Assembly: GCA_016714685.1 (NCBI GenBank)
Contig: JADKCH010000005.1
Location: 186,001-250,000, forward strand
Reading direction: 5' to 3'
Length of the DNA: 64,000 nucleotides
Source: Candidatus Geothrix odensensis
GTDB taxonomy: Bacteria; Acidobacteriota; Holophagae; Holophagales; Holophagaceae
A program made the position numbers and the translations under genes. The first letter of the stretch is position 1. Each line of letters opens with the position of its first letter. Below are positions 29,227 through 37,463 of this stretch, in pieces. The notes beneath the pieces are model-generated. The model ran no database searches and was not told the origin of the DNA. It saw only the letters and a list, made by a program, of their open reading frames with translations.

Positions 29227-29649
29227 ATGAAACAGCTGGTCATCGATTTCCAGAAGTGCAACGCAGGTCGAGACTGCAACCACGAGTGCGAACTGGAGTG
29301 CGCTGTCAGGGTCTTCAAAGTCGATGATCCCGCCCAGGCCGCGCTGCAGATCAAGGCGTACGAGGAGGGCGGCGGCCACGCGATCCTCTGCGACCAGTGC
29401 GGCGACTGCGTGGTGGTCTGCCCCACCGAGGCCCTGAAGCGCAACAAGCTCGGCGTCGTCATGATCGACAAGAAGATCTGCGTGGGCTGCTACATGTGCA
29501 TCGGCTTCTGCGAGAAGGACGCCTTCATGCGGAATTCCGACTGGATCACGCCGCACAAGTGCACCTCTTGCGGCGTCTGCGTGAAGGTCTGCCCCCACGG
29601 CGCCCTCTCCATCGTGGACGTGCCCGAGCCGCCGGTCCGGATCATCTGA
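29227..29649 (+). CDS. Polyferredoxin subunit with four 4Fe-4S motifs (AorA-like)
   Basis: A 140-residue iron-sulfur protein with four cysteine quartets: C11-x5-C-x3-C-x3-C, then CDQCGDCVVVC, CVGCYMCIGFC and CTSCGVCVKVC. This fits electron transfer for the tungsten oxidoreductase 14 bases downstream and resembles the AorA subunit of the Aromatoleum aldehyde oxidoreductase. ATG 29227 is preferred; an upstream in-frame ATG adds unrelated residues. No FAD subunit (AorC-like) is seen nearby, so the external electron carrier is unknown. Confidence 0.88.
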   Translation: MKQLVIDFQKCNAGRDCNHECELECAVRVFKVDDPAQAALQIKAYEEGGGHAILCDQCGDCVVVCPTEALKRNKLGVVMIDKKICVGCYMCIGFCEKDAFMRNSDWITPHKCTSCGVCVKVCPHGALSIVDVPEPPVRII

Positions 29650-29662
29650 GAAAAGGGAACCC

Positions 29663-31888
29663 ATGAGCCAGCTCGTCTTCGATCCCAGCAAGGTCATGAA
29701 CATCGACTACACCAAGCGCACCGAGTACCTCGACGGGCTCGAGGCCATCAGGGCCGCGCACAAAGTACTGAAGGAGATCACCTACACCCCCAGCCTGCCG
29801 GACAAGGGCTACACCAACCGGACGCTCTATGTGAACGTTGGCACCCTGGAGGTCCAGGAGAAGCCCGTCACCCAGCAGATGAAGGATGTCTTCATCGGGG
29901 GCCGCGGCTTCGGGCTCTTCCACCTCTGGAACGCCGTGAAGCCCACCACCCGCTGGAACGATCCCGAGAATGAGATCGTCATCAGCCCCGGGCCCGTCTG
30001 CGGCATCACCCAGTACGCGGGCACCGGCAAGTCCCTGGTGGTGAGCCTCTCGCCCCAGACGGACATTCCCATCGATTCCAACGTGGGCGGCTTCTACGGC
30101 CCCCTGCTCAAGTTCTCGGGCTTCGACGCCCTGGAGCTCCAGGGCAAGTCCGACAAGGACATCATCCTGTTCATCGACGGCCAGAAGGGGATCATCCGCA
30201 TCGAGGAGGCCCCCACGGATCCCGTGGACAGCCACGTGCTCGGGGAAATCCTCACCCACATGTACGCCGAGAACGAGGCGGACCTGCCGAACATCTCGGT
30301 CGTCTCCACCGGCGCCGCCGCCGAGCACAGCCTCATCGGCATGCTGAACTTCTCCTTCTACGACCGCCGCCGCAAGTGCGTGCGCTTCAAGCAGGCGGGT
30401 CGCGGCGGCATCGGCACCGTGTTCCGGAACAAGCGCATTCGGGCCCTGGTGGTGCGCGGCCCCAAGGTCGCGGGTGACATGAACCACCCCGAGGATCCCG
30501 AGACCATCGCCAAGACCGGCGTGAAATACCACAAGGAGATCCGCGAGAACGATGGCTCGCAGTGCATGATGCGCCGCAACGGCACCGCCCACATCGTGGA
30601 GATCATGGACGCCTACGACCTGCTGCCCGTCCACAACTTCCAGTACGGCTCCCACCCCGATGTCCACAAGATCGACTCCGCCTACTGGCAGCAGCGACTC
30701 ACCCAGGCCACGGTGGACGGCTGCTGGTACGGCTGCTCCATGGCCTGCGCCAAGGGCGCCGACGGCCTCGTGCTCAAGACCGGCCCCTACAAGGGCGACA
30801 TGGTCTCCGTGGACGGCCCCGAGTACGAGAACGCGGCGGGCCTCGGCTCCAACTGCGGCGTCTTCGATCCCGACTACCTGCTCGAGCTGAACTTCTACTG
30901 CGACACCTACGGCATCTGCACCATCACCTATGGCACGCTCACGGCCTTCGTCATGGAGTGCTACCAGCGCGGCATCCTGAACAAGGAACGCACGGGCGGC
31001 CTGGAGATGACCTGGGGCAACGCCGAGGCCGACCTGGAGATGATGCACCAGATGGCCCGCGGGATCGGCTTCGGCAAGATCGCCGGCATGGGCGTCAAGA
31101 AGATGAAGGAGCACTTCATCAAGCAGGGCTGGGGCGACCCGCAGCTGATCAACGACATCGGCATGGAGAACAAGGGCCTCGAGTACTCCCAGTACATGTC
31201 GAAGGAGTCCCTGGCCCAGCAGGGCGGCTACGCGCTGACCAACAAGGGCCCCCAGCACGACGAAGCCTGGCTGATCTTCATGGACATGGTGAACAAGCAG
31301 CTGCCCACCTTCGAGGACAAGGCGGAGGCGCTCTACTACTTCCCCCTCTTCCGCACCTGGTTCGGCCTCAACGGCTTCTGCAAGCTGCCCTGGAATGACG
31401 TGGTGCCCGCCAACAACTCCGAGCAGCCGGAAGCCCACAAGGTGCCGGAGCACGTGCAGAACTACGTGGACCTCTTCAGCGCCACCACGGGCATCAAGAT
31501 CACCAAGGAAGACCTCATCGTGCAGTCCGCGAAGGTCTACAACTTCCAGCGCGTCTTCAACATCCGCATGGGCAAGGGCCTGCGCCTGCACGACGCCGCG
31601 CCCTACCGGTCCCTGGGCCCCGTCACCAAGGAAGAGTACGAATCCCGCGCCGAGCGCTACGACCAGCAGATCATCACCGAGATGGGCCTCGACCCCAAGG
31701 GCATGAGCACCGAGGAGAAGATGGCCCTGCACCGCGAGTGGCGCACGGGGCGCTTCTCCAAGCTCATGGACAGCGTCTACACCCGCCGGGGCTGGACTCT
31801 GGATGGCGTGCCCACCCTGGAGCGCCTGCAGGAACTGGGCCTCGACGCCTTCCCGGAAGTCGTTGAAGTCGTGAAGCAGCACCTCTAG
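29663..31888 (+). CDS. Tungsten-containing aldehyde:ferredoxin oxidoreductase
   Basis: A 741-residue catalytic subunit of the AOR family, oxidising aldehydes to acids or running in reverse. The N-domain has FIGGRGFGLFHLW and GPVCGITQYAGTGKS. Fe-S ligands are C354-x3-C358-x3-C362 in CWYGCSMAC, with the distant fourth ligand probably Cys573 in LNGFCKLPWND; DTYGICTITYG near 414 is the pterin-contact stretch. It is longer than archaeal AOR (~605) by an N-terminal extension of ~50 and insertions, as in bacterial AorB or BamB proteins, so a benzoyl-CoA-reductase-like role is a weaker alternative. The ferredoxin and tup genes upstream support tungsten. Confidence 0.88.
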   Translation: MSQLVFDPSKVMNIDYTKRTEYLDGLEAIRAAHKVLKEITYTPSLPDKGYTNRTLYVNVGTLEVQEKPVTQQMKDVFIGGRGFGLFHLWNAVKPTTRWNDPENEIVISPGPVCGITQYAGTGKSLVVSLSPQTDIPIDSNVGGFYGPLLKFSGFDALELQGKSDKDIILFIDGQKGIIRIEEAPTDPVDSHVLGEILTHMYAENEADLPNISVVSTGAAAEHSLIGMLNFSFYDRRRKCVRFKQAGRGGIGTVFRNKRIRALVVRGPKVAGDMNHPEDPETIAKTGVKYHKEIRENDGSQCMMRRNGTAHIVEIMDAYDLLPVHNFQYGSHPDVHKIDSAYWQQRLTQATVDGCWYGCSMACAKGADGLVLKTGPYKGDMVSVDGPEYENAAGLGSNCGVFDPDYLLELNFYCDTYGICTITYGTLTAFVMECYQRGILNKERTGGLEMTWGNAEADLEMMHQMARGIGFGKIAGMGVKKMKEHFIKQGWGDPQLINDIGMENKGLEYSQYMSKESLAQQGGYALTNKGPQHDEAWLIFMDMVNKQLPTFEDKAEALYYFPLFRTWFGLNGFCKLPWNDVVPANNSEQPEAHKVPEHVQNYVDLFSATTGIKITKEDLIVQSAKVYNFQRVFNIRMGKGLRLHDAAPYRSLGPVTKEEYESRAERYDQQIITEMGLDPKGMSTEEKMALHREWRTGRFSKLMDSVYTRRGWTLDGVPTLERLQELGLDAFPEVVEVVKQHL

Positions 31889-31916
31889 CAGATCGGCCGC
31901 GCAAGCGGCCGATCTG
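31889..31916 (+). terminator. Perfect hairpin with GNRA loop after the AOR gene
   Basis: The 12-base stem CAGATCGGCCGC (31889-31900) pairs perfectly with 31905-31916 across a GCAA tetraloop. It starts one base after the AOR stop. Only a weak pyrimidine tract follows, so it may be a partial terminator or an mRNA stabiliser that lowers expression of the downstream ThiS-like gene. Confidence 0.6.
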
Positions 31917-31945
31917 CTTCTCACACCCACCCAAAGGCGCCGGCC

Positions 31946-32143
31946 ATGATCGTGGTGAACGAGGAACCGCTGGATTGGCACGAGGGCATGACCGTGCGTG
32001 ATGTGCTGAGGGCGCGCAACTACCGCTTCCCCATGCTGGTCATCCACATCGGCGACACGCTGGTGCCCAAGAAGGACTACGACACCACCACCATCCCCGA
32101 TGGAGCCGTGGTCAAGGTCATCCACCTCATCAGCGGGGGCTGA
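31946..32143 (+). CDS. ThiS/MoaD-like sulfur carrier
   Basis: A 65-residue beta-grasp protein ending in the Gly-Gly tail (VIHLISGG) needed for adenylation and thiocarboxylate formation. Such small carriers are common beside AOR genes and are thought to supply sulfur for the tungstopterin dithiolene. Thiamine synthesis is a possible alternative, though thiC lies 31 kb away. AAAGGCG precedes the ATG. Its last 14 bases overlap the convergent kinase gene. Confidence 0.8.
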   Translation: MIVVNEEPLDWHEGMTVRDVLRARNYRFPMLVIHIGDTLVPKKDYDTTTIPDGAVVKVIHLISGG

Positions 32144-33908
32144 CGAGCGGCAACAGGATGCGGAACCGCGTGCCCAGGCCGGGTTCGCTCTCCACCTCCA
32201 GGCTGCCGCCACCTTCGTCCACCATGGCCTTGAGCGAGGAGAGGCCCAGGCCCGTGCCCCGGCCCGGCGCCTTGGTGGTGAAGAAGGGGTCGAAGATCCT
32301 GGCCATGACCTCAGGGGGCATGCCGGTTCCGGAGTCGGTCACCTCGACCATGGCCCGCGCCAGTCCGGTCCGGTCGGGGGCGACTTGAATGCCCAGGTGC
32401 CCGCCCGTGGGCATGGCATCCCGGGCGTTGGAGACCAGGTTCACCATCATCTGCTCCAGCCGGAGGGTGGAGCTCCTCACCACCAGGGCGCCCTCCAGCG
32501 GCACATCGAGGATCAGGTCCACGGAGCGGGGGAGCAGCAGCCGGAGGGTCACCTCCATGGCGCGCAGCTCCCGGCCCAGGTCCACGGGCTGAAGCGCCTC
32601 CTCCTCCCGCCGGGCGAACTCCATGAGCCGCCGGGTGAGGAGGGCAGCCCGATCCGCCGCCATGGCGATGCGGTTGAGCTCGGCAGGGCCCGGCTGCACC
32701 CCCTCCTCCAGGTTCATGACCGCCAGATCGGCCGAGCTCTTCACGGCACCCAGCAGGTTGTTGAGGTCATGGGCGAGCCCGGCACCCATCATGGCCAGGG
32801 CGTTCATGCGCTCCGTGCGGATGAGGGTGTGCTGGGCCTGCTCCAGGACCTGCGTCCGGTCGCGCACCCGCTCCTCCAGAGTGCGCCGCGCCGCCTCGAG
32901 GTCCTCCACCGCCTGGACCTGCCGCAGCAGCAGCAGCACGACCATGACGAGGAAGATGCCCGAGGCGCCCCGCACGAGGTAGAGCGGCGCCCGGAGGATC
33001 AGCACGGCCATGACCGCCAGTGCCCCGACGACGGGGAAGTACGGGATCAGCCGTGTGAACATTCCGGTCGTCCTCCGGACGGCGGGGACCTCCTCCGGAG
33101 TCGGAGACCAGGCGGCGAGCCCCTGGAACAGGGGAATGCAGCCCACCAGGGGCCACCACCACTGCAACTCCGGGGCCAGGGGCAGGCCTGCCATGGCCCA
33201 ACCGGAGAGCACCACCAGCCAACTCAGGGCCGAGGCCCCGAGCCAGCCCAGGGGGCCTCGGAAGCGATGCGGCTGGCTGGAAGTCATGTAGACCAGGCCA
33301 CCCCCCATCAGGGCCGCATTCAGGTAGGCCACCAGAACCCGCAGACTCAGGTCGGGGTTCGCCGTGCGCAGGGCCCCATGCACCCCTGCCACCCAGAGGA
33401 GGAAGAGGACGGAGGCGGCGAAGAGCAGGCCGTCCAGGATCCGCCGACGGTTCCCGGCTCCCCGGGAACGGCCCCGTGGGAAGCTCAGCACGCCGGCCAG
33501 CACCAGGAGGCCGGTACCCAGGCTCAGGAGCTTGGGCAGGTCGGCGGCCCAGGTGAGGGGATGGCCAAGGGCTGCTGGGATCCCGAGTGAGAGGTTGATG
33601 ACATCCAGGAGGGTCGAGGCCCAGAGCAATTGCCAGGCAAACCGCTCTTCGGGGCCGCACCGCCAGGCTCGGTGGCCCAGGCTCCCACAGGCCAGCACTT
33701 CGATGAGCAGGTAGCCCAGGCTCCAGACGAGACTGCGCCGCTCTGGAGCAGAGGCCAGATGGACGACCGCCACCCCCAGCCAGGCTCCCACCAACCCGGC
33801 GCGGAACCACCCAACCCAACTCGCGCGCACCCCCCCCTCCTCGGGACTGGGGCCCGTGGCCGGGGCTGGATTCTGTGGTTGGGCGGGCCCGGTCAAGGAG
33901 GGCCTCAT
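32130..33908 (-). CDS. Multi-membrane-segment sensor histidine kinase
   Basis: A 592-residue kinase with about ten hydrophobic segments in the first 320 residues, a short coiled linker (LEAARRTLEERVRDRTQVLEQAQ), HisKA with H in MGAGLAHDLNNLLGAVKSS, and HATPase with LEQMMVNLVSNARDAMP, DSGTGMP and GRGTGLGLSSL. The membrane part is not assigned to a known sensor family. No PAS and no receiver. ATG 33908 lacks a good ribosome site, so the exact start is uncertain. No response regulator is adjacent. Confidence 0.82.
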   Translation of the reverse strand: MRPSLTGPAQPQNPAPATGPSPEEGGVRASWVGWFRAGLVGAWLGVAVVHLASAPERRSLVWSLGYLLIEVLACGSLGHRAWRCGPEERFAWQLLWASTLLDVINLSLGIPAALGHPLTWAADLPKLLSLGTGLLVLAGVLSFPRGRSRGAGNRRRILDGLLFAASVLFLLWVAGVHGALRTANPDLSLRVLVAYLNAALMGGGLVYMTSSQPHRFRGPLGWLGASALSWLVVLSGWAMAGLPLAPELQWWWPLVGCIPLFQGLAAWSPTPEEVPAVRRTTGMFTRLIPYFPVVGALAVMAVLILRAPLYLVRGASGIFLVMVVLLLLRQVQAVEDLEAARRTLEERVRDRTQVLEQAQHTLIRTERMNALAMMGAGLAHDLNNLLGAVKSSADLAVMNLEEGVQPGPAELNRIAMAADRAALLTRRLMEFARREEEALQPVDLGRELRAMEVTLRLLLPRSVDLILDVPLEGALVVRSSTLRLEQMMVNLVSNARDAMPTGGHLGIQVAPDRTGLARAMVEVTDSGTGMPPEVMARIFDPFFTTKAPGRGTGLGLSSLKAMVDEGGGSLEVESEPGLGTRFRILLPLVSPR

Positions 33909-33957
33909 CAGGAAGGTGGCATTGAGCTTAGCGGTACACCCACCGTGTCTCCTAAAT

Positions 33958-33997
33958 AAAGGGGGAAGGGGAGGCCGGCGCCTCCCCTTCCCCCTTT
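33958..33997 (-). terminator. Rho-independent terminator of the ALDH7-type gene
   Basis: A perfect 18-base stem (33958-33975 with 33980-33997) around a four-base loop, followed on the minus strand by TTTATTTAGG. It lies 14 bases past the ALDH stop and separates that gene from the kinase. Confidence 0.88.
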
Positions 33998-34011
33998 GGC
34001 AATCATCCCTC

Positions 34012-35526
34012 TCAGAGCTCCAGGGTGATGCCCTGGGCCAGCTCGACCTGGCCGCTGAAGTTGATGGCGTTGGTCTGGCGGCGCATGTAGACCTTCCAGG
34101 CGTCCGATCCGCTCTCGCGCCCACCGCCGGTCTCCTTCTCGCCCCCGAAGGCGCCGCCGATCTCCGCGCCGCTGGTGCCCGTGTTCACATTGGCGATGCC
34201 GCAGTCGCTGCCCGCCACGGAGAGGAACAGCTCGCTCTCCCGCTGGTCGTTGGTGATGACGGCACTGGAGAGGCCCTGGGGCACGCCATTCTGGAGGGCG
34301 ATGGCCTCCTCGAAGGTCTTGTACTTCATGAGGTAGAGCACCGGCGCGAAGGTCTCCTCCTGCACCATGGGGATGTTGCCCGGCACTTCCACGATGCAGG
34401 GCGTGATGTAGCAGCCGCCGGCCTGGGGCAGGCGCTCACCGCCCAGCAGCACCTTGCCGCCCTCGGCCTGCACCTTGCCGATGGCCTCCAGCATGGTGGC
34501 CACGGCCTGGGCGTCCACCAGGGGGCCCATGAGGTTCTCGTGGAGGCGGGGATCGCCGATGCGCGTCTGGCGGTAGAGCGCCTGGAGCCGCTCCGTGAAG
34601 GCCGGGTAGATGGACTCGTGGACGATGACGCGACGGGTGGAGGTGCAGCGCTGGCCCGAGGTGCCGATGGCGCCGAAGTAGATGGCGCGCAGGGCGATCT
34701 CCAGATCCCCCTTCTCGCTCACGATGACCGCGTTGTTGCCGCCCAGCTCCAGGATGTGCTTGCCGAAGCGCTCCTGCACCAGCTTGCCCACATGCCGGCC
34801 ACCGGGCACCGAGCCGGTGTAGGACACCAGGGCCACCCGCGGGTCGGTGTTGATGAGGTCGCCGATGTCGCTGCCCCGGCCGATGGCCAGGCTGCAGATG
34901 GCGGGATCGAAGCCGAAGTCGCGGAGCACCTTCTCGGCGATCTTCGTGCAGGCGATGGCCGTGAGCGGCGTCTTGGAGGAGGGCTTCCACAGGATGGTGT
35001 CGCCGCAGACCAGGGCGATGGCGGTGTTCCAGCTCCACACGGCCACGGGGAAGTTGAAGGCGGTGATGACGCCCACCACGCCCAGGGGATGCCACTGCTC
35101 CTGCAGCCGATGGCCGCGCCGCTCGCTGGGCATGGTGAGCCCGTAGAGCTGGCGGGAGAGCCCCACGGCGAAGTCGCAGATGTCGATCATCTCCTGGACC
35201 TCGCCCAGGCCTTCCCGGAGCGTCTTGCCCATCTCGAGGGTGACCAGCTCGGCCAGGGCCGCCTTGTTCCGGCGCAGTTCATCGCCGATGGCCTTCACCA
35301 CCTCGCCGCGCTTGGGGGCGGGCACCAGCTTCCAGACAGCGAAGGCCGCGTGGCTCTTGGCCAGGATGGCATCGAACTCCTGGGGAGTGACGTTGGCGAC
35401 CGTGGCCAAGGTCTCGCCGTTGATCGGCGAGACCACGGTCTGGGCCTTGCCGCCGCCCACCCACTCGCCGGCGAACCCGCCGGCATTCACATCCGAAATG
35501 CCCAGGGACTTCAGGACTTTCTGCAT
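34012..35526 (-). CDS. Aldehyde dehydrogenase, ALDH7 type (aminoadipate semialdehyde-like)
   Basis: NAD-dependent dehydrogenase of 504 residues. The ALDH7A1/AmaB pattern is clear: GVVGVITAFNFPVAVWSWNTAIALVCGDTILWKPS, SYTGSVPGGRHVG, LELGGNNAVIV, catalytic Cys in GTSGQRCTSTRR, and the NTGTSGAEIGGAFGGEKETGGGRESGSDAWK tail. Likely oxidises 2-aminoadipate semialdehyde in lysine breakdown; betaine aldehyde or other aldehydes are alternatives. The second of two close ATGs (35526) is chosen because AGGAGG is six bases upstream. The divergent LysR gene likely regulates it. Confidence 0.88.
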   Translation of the reverse strand: MQKVLKSLGISDVNAGGFAGEWVGGGKAQTVVSPINGETLATVANVTPQEFDAILAKSHAAFAVWKLVPAPKRGEVVKAIGDELRRNKAALAELVTLEMGKTLREGLGEVQEMIDICDFAVGLSRQLYGLTMPSERRGHRLQEQWHPLGVVGVITAFNFPVAVWSWNTAIALVCGDTILWKPSSKTPLTAIACTKIAEKVLRDFGFDPAICSLAIGRGSDIGDLINTDPRVALVSYTGSVPGGRHVGKLVQERFGKHILELGGNNAVIVSEKGDLEIALRAIYFGAIGTSGQRCTSTRRVIVHESIYPAFTERLQALYRQTRIGDPRLHENLMGPLVDAQAVATMLEAIGKVQAEGGKVLLGGERLPQAGGCYITPCIVEVPGNIPMVQEETFAPVLYLMKYKTFEEAIALQNGVPQGLSSAVITNDQRESELFLSVAGSDCGIANVNTGTSGAEIGGAFGGEKETGGGRESGSDAWKVYMRRQTNAINFSGQVELAQGITLEL

Positions 35527-35595
35527 GGTCATCCTCCTGGTTCCATTTGTAACTAATTTTGTTTCAATTAAGAAATTCATTCGATTCACGATCAA

Positions 35596-35612
35596 CATGA
35601 ATATGATTCATG
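35596..35612. promoter_or_regulatory. LysR-type operator between ALDH and its regulator
   Basis: CATGAATATGATTCATG is a perfect 7-base inverted repeat with a three-base centre and contains the T-N11-A core of LysR sites. It overlaps the regulator's first ATG and lies in an AT-rich divergent promoter region, so it could serve autoregulation and ALDH control. Confidence 0.6.
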
Positions 35613-36521
35613 ATCATGGACGCCCTGCTCGACCTGCCCCAGCTGCGCACCTTCTACACCCTGGCCCAGACGGGCGGCTTCACCGCCTGTGCCCGGAAGC
35701 TGAACAGGACCCAGTCCGCCGTCAGCCACGCCATGGCCAAGCTGGAGGACCTGGCCGGCGTCCCCCTCCTGGCCCGCCGGGGCCGGGAGCTGGGCCTGAC
35801 CGAGGAGGGCCGCCGGCTCTACCTGGCCTGCGAACAGGTCTTCGCCACCCTGGACGCGGCCGTCGACGACCTGCGCCGGCACCGGTCCCTCGGCATGGGC
35901 CGCCTCCGCGTGGGCACCACCGTGGAGTTCGGCAGCAGCATCCTCATGAAGCACATGCAGCCATTCCTGGCCGCGAACCCCGGCCTGGAGATCGACTTCA
36001 CCCTGAGCCATGACCTGCTGGGTCCATTGCTGCGGGACGACCTCGACCTGATCATCGACTGCCAGGAGCACCCCCTCCCCGCGCTGAAGAAGTCGCCCCT
36101 GTTCCGGGAGACCTACGTGGTGGCCTGCTCGAAGGCCTTCCGGAAGGCGCACCGGCTGCGCGTGCCGGCGGACCTATCCCGGGGGCCGGTCCTCTCCCTG
36201 GACAAGGCCGGCGCCTGGTGGAACCGCTTCCTCATGGCCGTGCCGGACCATGAGCAGCCGCAGCTGGACCGGATCATCGCCGTGGACCACATCCGCGCCA
36301 TGATCCATGCCGCCGTCGAGGGCATGGGGGCCCTGCTGGTGCCCCGCTACAGCGTGCTGGGTGAGCTCCGGCGCGGCGATCTCGTGGCCCTCTTCCCCGC
36401 CATCCGCCCCACCGAGGACCGCTTCTCCATCTACCAGAAGAAGGTGAAGGCCGGCCACGAAAAGCAGCGACTGCTGACGCGGTACCTGCAGGGACTGAGC
36501 CCCGCGGAGTTCGGCTCCTGA
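35610..36521 (+). CDS. LysR-family transcriptional regulator
   Basis: A 303-residue regulator with the N-terminal winged helix (LPQLRTFYTLAQTGGFTACARKLNRTQSAVSHAMAKLE, about 8-46) and a periplasmic-binding-like effector domain from ~95 on (RLRVGTTVEFGSSILMKHM). Divergent from the ALDH7-type gene with 83 bases between, the normal arrangement for a LysR regulator and its target. Either ATG 35610 or 35616 may be used; neither has a clear ribosome site. If 35616 is used, the operator lies wholly outside the gene. Confidence 0.88.
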   Translation: MIMDALLDLPQLRTFYTLAQTGGFTACARKLNRTQSAVSHAMAKLEDLAGVPLLARRGRELGLTEEGRRLYLACEQVFATLDAAVDDLRRHRSLGMGRLRVGTTVEFGSSILMKHMQPFLAANPGLEIDFTLSHDLLGPLLRDDLDLIIDCQEHPLPALKKSPLFRETYVVACSKAFRKAHRLRVPADLSRGPVLSLDKAGAWWNRFLMAVPDHEQPQLDRIIAVDHIRAMIHAAVEGMGALLVPRYSVLGELRRGDLVALFPAIRPTEDRFSIYQKKVKAGHEKQRLLTRYLQGLSPAEFGS

Positions 36522-36528
36522 GCGGCCC

Positions 36529-37161
36529 TCAGCGGAATGCCGACTCCAGTTCCTCTTGCAGACACTCGAGGGAGGCAGGCTTCAGCAGGCCATGGTCGTC
36601 CTCGAGGACATGCAGCACCGCCCCCGGGTTCCGCTCCCGATACGCCTCGCTTTCCGCCAGCGGTACAGCCTCGTCGTCGCGACCATGGAGGATCGCCGTG
36701 GGCACCGGCATGCGCCAGGCGTCGTCATCCATCCAATTCGAGAGGTCCCGCAGCAGTTCCGGCCCGAGGCGCAGGGGCCTTCCCATGCCGTGGTGGAAGA
36801 CCTCCAGCTCTCCCCGCTCGCGGTAGGTGGCCCAGAGGGCGCTGGTCATGCGTCGTCTGGCGAAGTGGATGGCGGGGGCCAGCAGGAGCATGGACCGGAG
36901 CGCCGCGCCGCGGTGGGCCACTGCCGTGGCGACGAAGCCCCCGAGGGAACTGCCCACGAGTACAGGAGGTCCTGGCACCTTCCGAAGCAGTGTCTCCACG
37001 GCGACCACCTGGGCCGTCAGGGTGAGCGTCTCGAAGGTGGGCAGGTTCAGGTCGGGGGCATGGAAGGGGATGCCCCGCTCCTCCGCCCAGCGTCGAACGA
37101 AGGTCCCCTTGTTGCCCCCGGGGGACGAGGAGAAGCCATGGAGGTAGACAAGCGAAGGCAT
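36529..37161 (-). CDS. YqiA/UPF0227-type esterase
   Basis: A 210-residue alpha/beta hydrolase with YLHGFSSSPGGNKG at the start, nucleophile in VLVGSSLGGFVA near 68-78, the acid in LHGRDDEAVP and the histidine in LEDDHGLLK. The length and LHGFxSSP opening match the YqiA esterase family. Likely cytoplasmic; the substrate is unknown. It converges with the LysR gene with seven bases between them. Confidence 0.8.
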   Translation of the reverse strand: MPSLVYLHGFSSSPGGNKGTFVRRWAEERGIPFHAPDLNLPTFETLTLTAQVVAVETLLRKVPGPPVLVGSSLGGFVATAVAHRGAALRSMLLLAPAIHFARRRMTSALWATYRERGELEVFHHGMGRPLRLGPELLRDLSNWMDDDAWRMPVPTAILHGRDDEAVPLAESEAYRERNPGAVLHVLEDDHGLLKPASLECLQEELESAFR

Positions 37162-37183
37162 GAGTTCATGTTGCCTTGAAATG

Positions 37184-37211
37184 CATCAGGCCGCCTTCCG
37201 GCGGCCTGATG
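37184..37211. terminator. 12-base-stem hairpin after the HU tail copy
   Basis: CATCAGGCCGCC (37184-37195) pairs perfectly with 37200-37211 around TTCC. It stands downstream of the duplicated HU tail in the minus direction, as the HU terminator stands after the real tail; the GGCCGCC core is shared by both. Confidence 0.6.
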
Positions 37212-37246
37212 TCAGCTCCCCACGAAAGGCGGGGGTACGACCAGAC

Positions 37247-37279
37247 TTACATCTGATCCTTGAGCCCCTTCGCAGTCTT
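37247..37279 (-). repeat. Second copy of the HU gene 3' end
   Basis: 33 bases matching the end of hup at 37464-37496 with three mismatches. It encodes KTAKGLKDQM and a stop, the same residues as HU, while the sequence upstream of it does not encode HU. It is therefore a tail copy and not a full gene. Confidence 0.75.
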
Positions 37280-37284
37280 GGCTC

Positions 37285-37332
37285 GGGCCTCCGGCCCTCG
37301 GGGCTTCGCCCCCGCCATCGGCGGCGCCGATG
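37285..37332. repeat. Cluster of three perfect short hairpins
   Basis: GGGCC/GGCCC (37285-37297), GGGGC/GCCCC (37300-37312) and CATCGGC/GCCGATG (37316-37332) follow one another with gaps of only two to three bases. Each has a three-base loop. Could be a structured RNA or REP-like DNA element. Confidence 0.5.
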
Positions 37333-37418
37333 CGGCCCTATCCTCCTTCCGCCTACGGCTGCAGTCGGATGGTGAAGACGACTTTGCATGGCCGGAAGGT
37401 GGTCTTTCCCAAAACGAC

Positions 37419-37442
37419 GAAGGCCGCCATTCGGCGGCCTTC
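37419..37442 (-). terminator. hup: HU gene terminator
   Basis: GAAGGCCGCC pairs perfectly with GGCGGCCTTC around a four-base loop, followed on the minus strand by GTCGTTTT. It lies 22 bases past the HU stop. Confidence 0.75.
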
Positions 37443-37463
37443 TGTGCCCTGCTCTGACAATCC

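Larger units (their letters stand above)
37162..37463. other. Repeat-rich gap between the esterase and HU genes
   Basis: About 300 bases without a full gene. From low to high coordinate it holds a 12-base-stem hairpin (37184-37211), a second copy of the HU 3' end (37247-37279), three adjacent GC hairpins (37285-37332), a plus-strand stretch resembling part of HU (about 37390-37407) and the HU terminator (37419-37442). It looks like the product of duplication events around hup. Confidence 0.6.
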
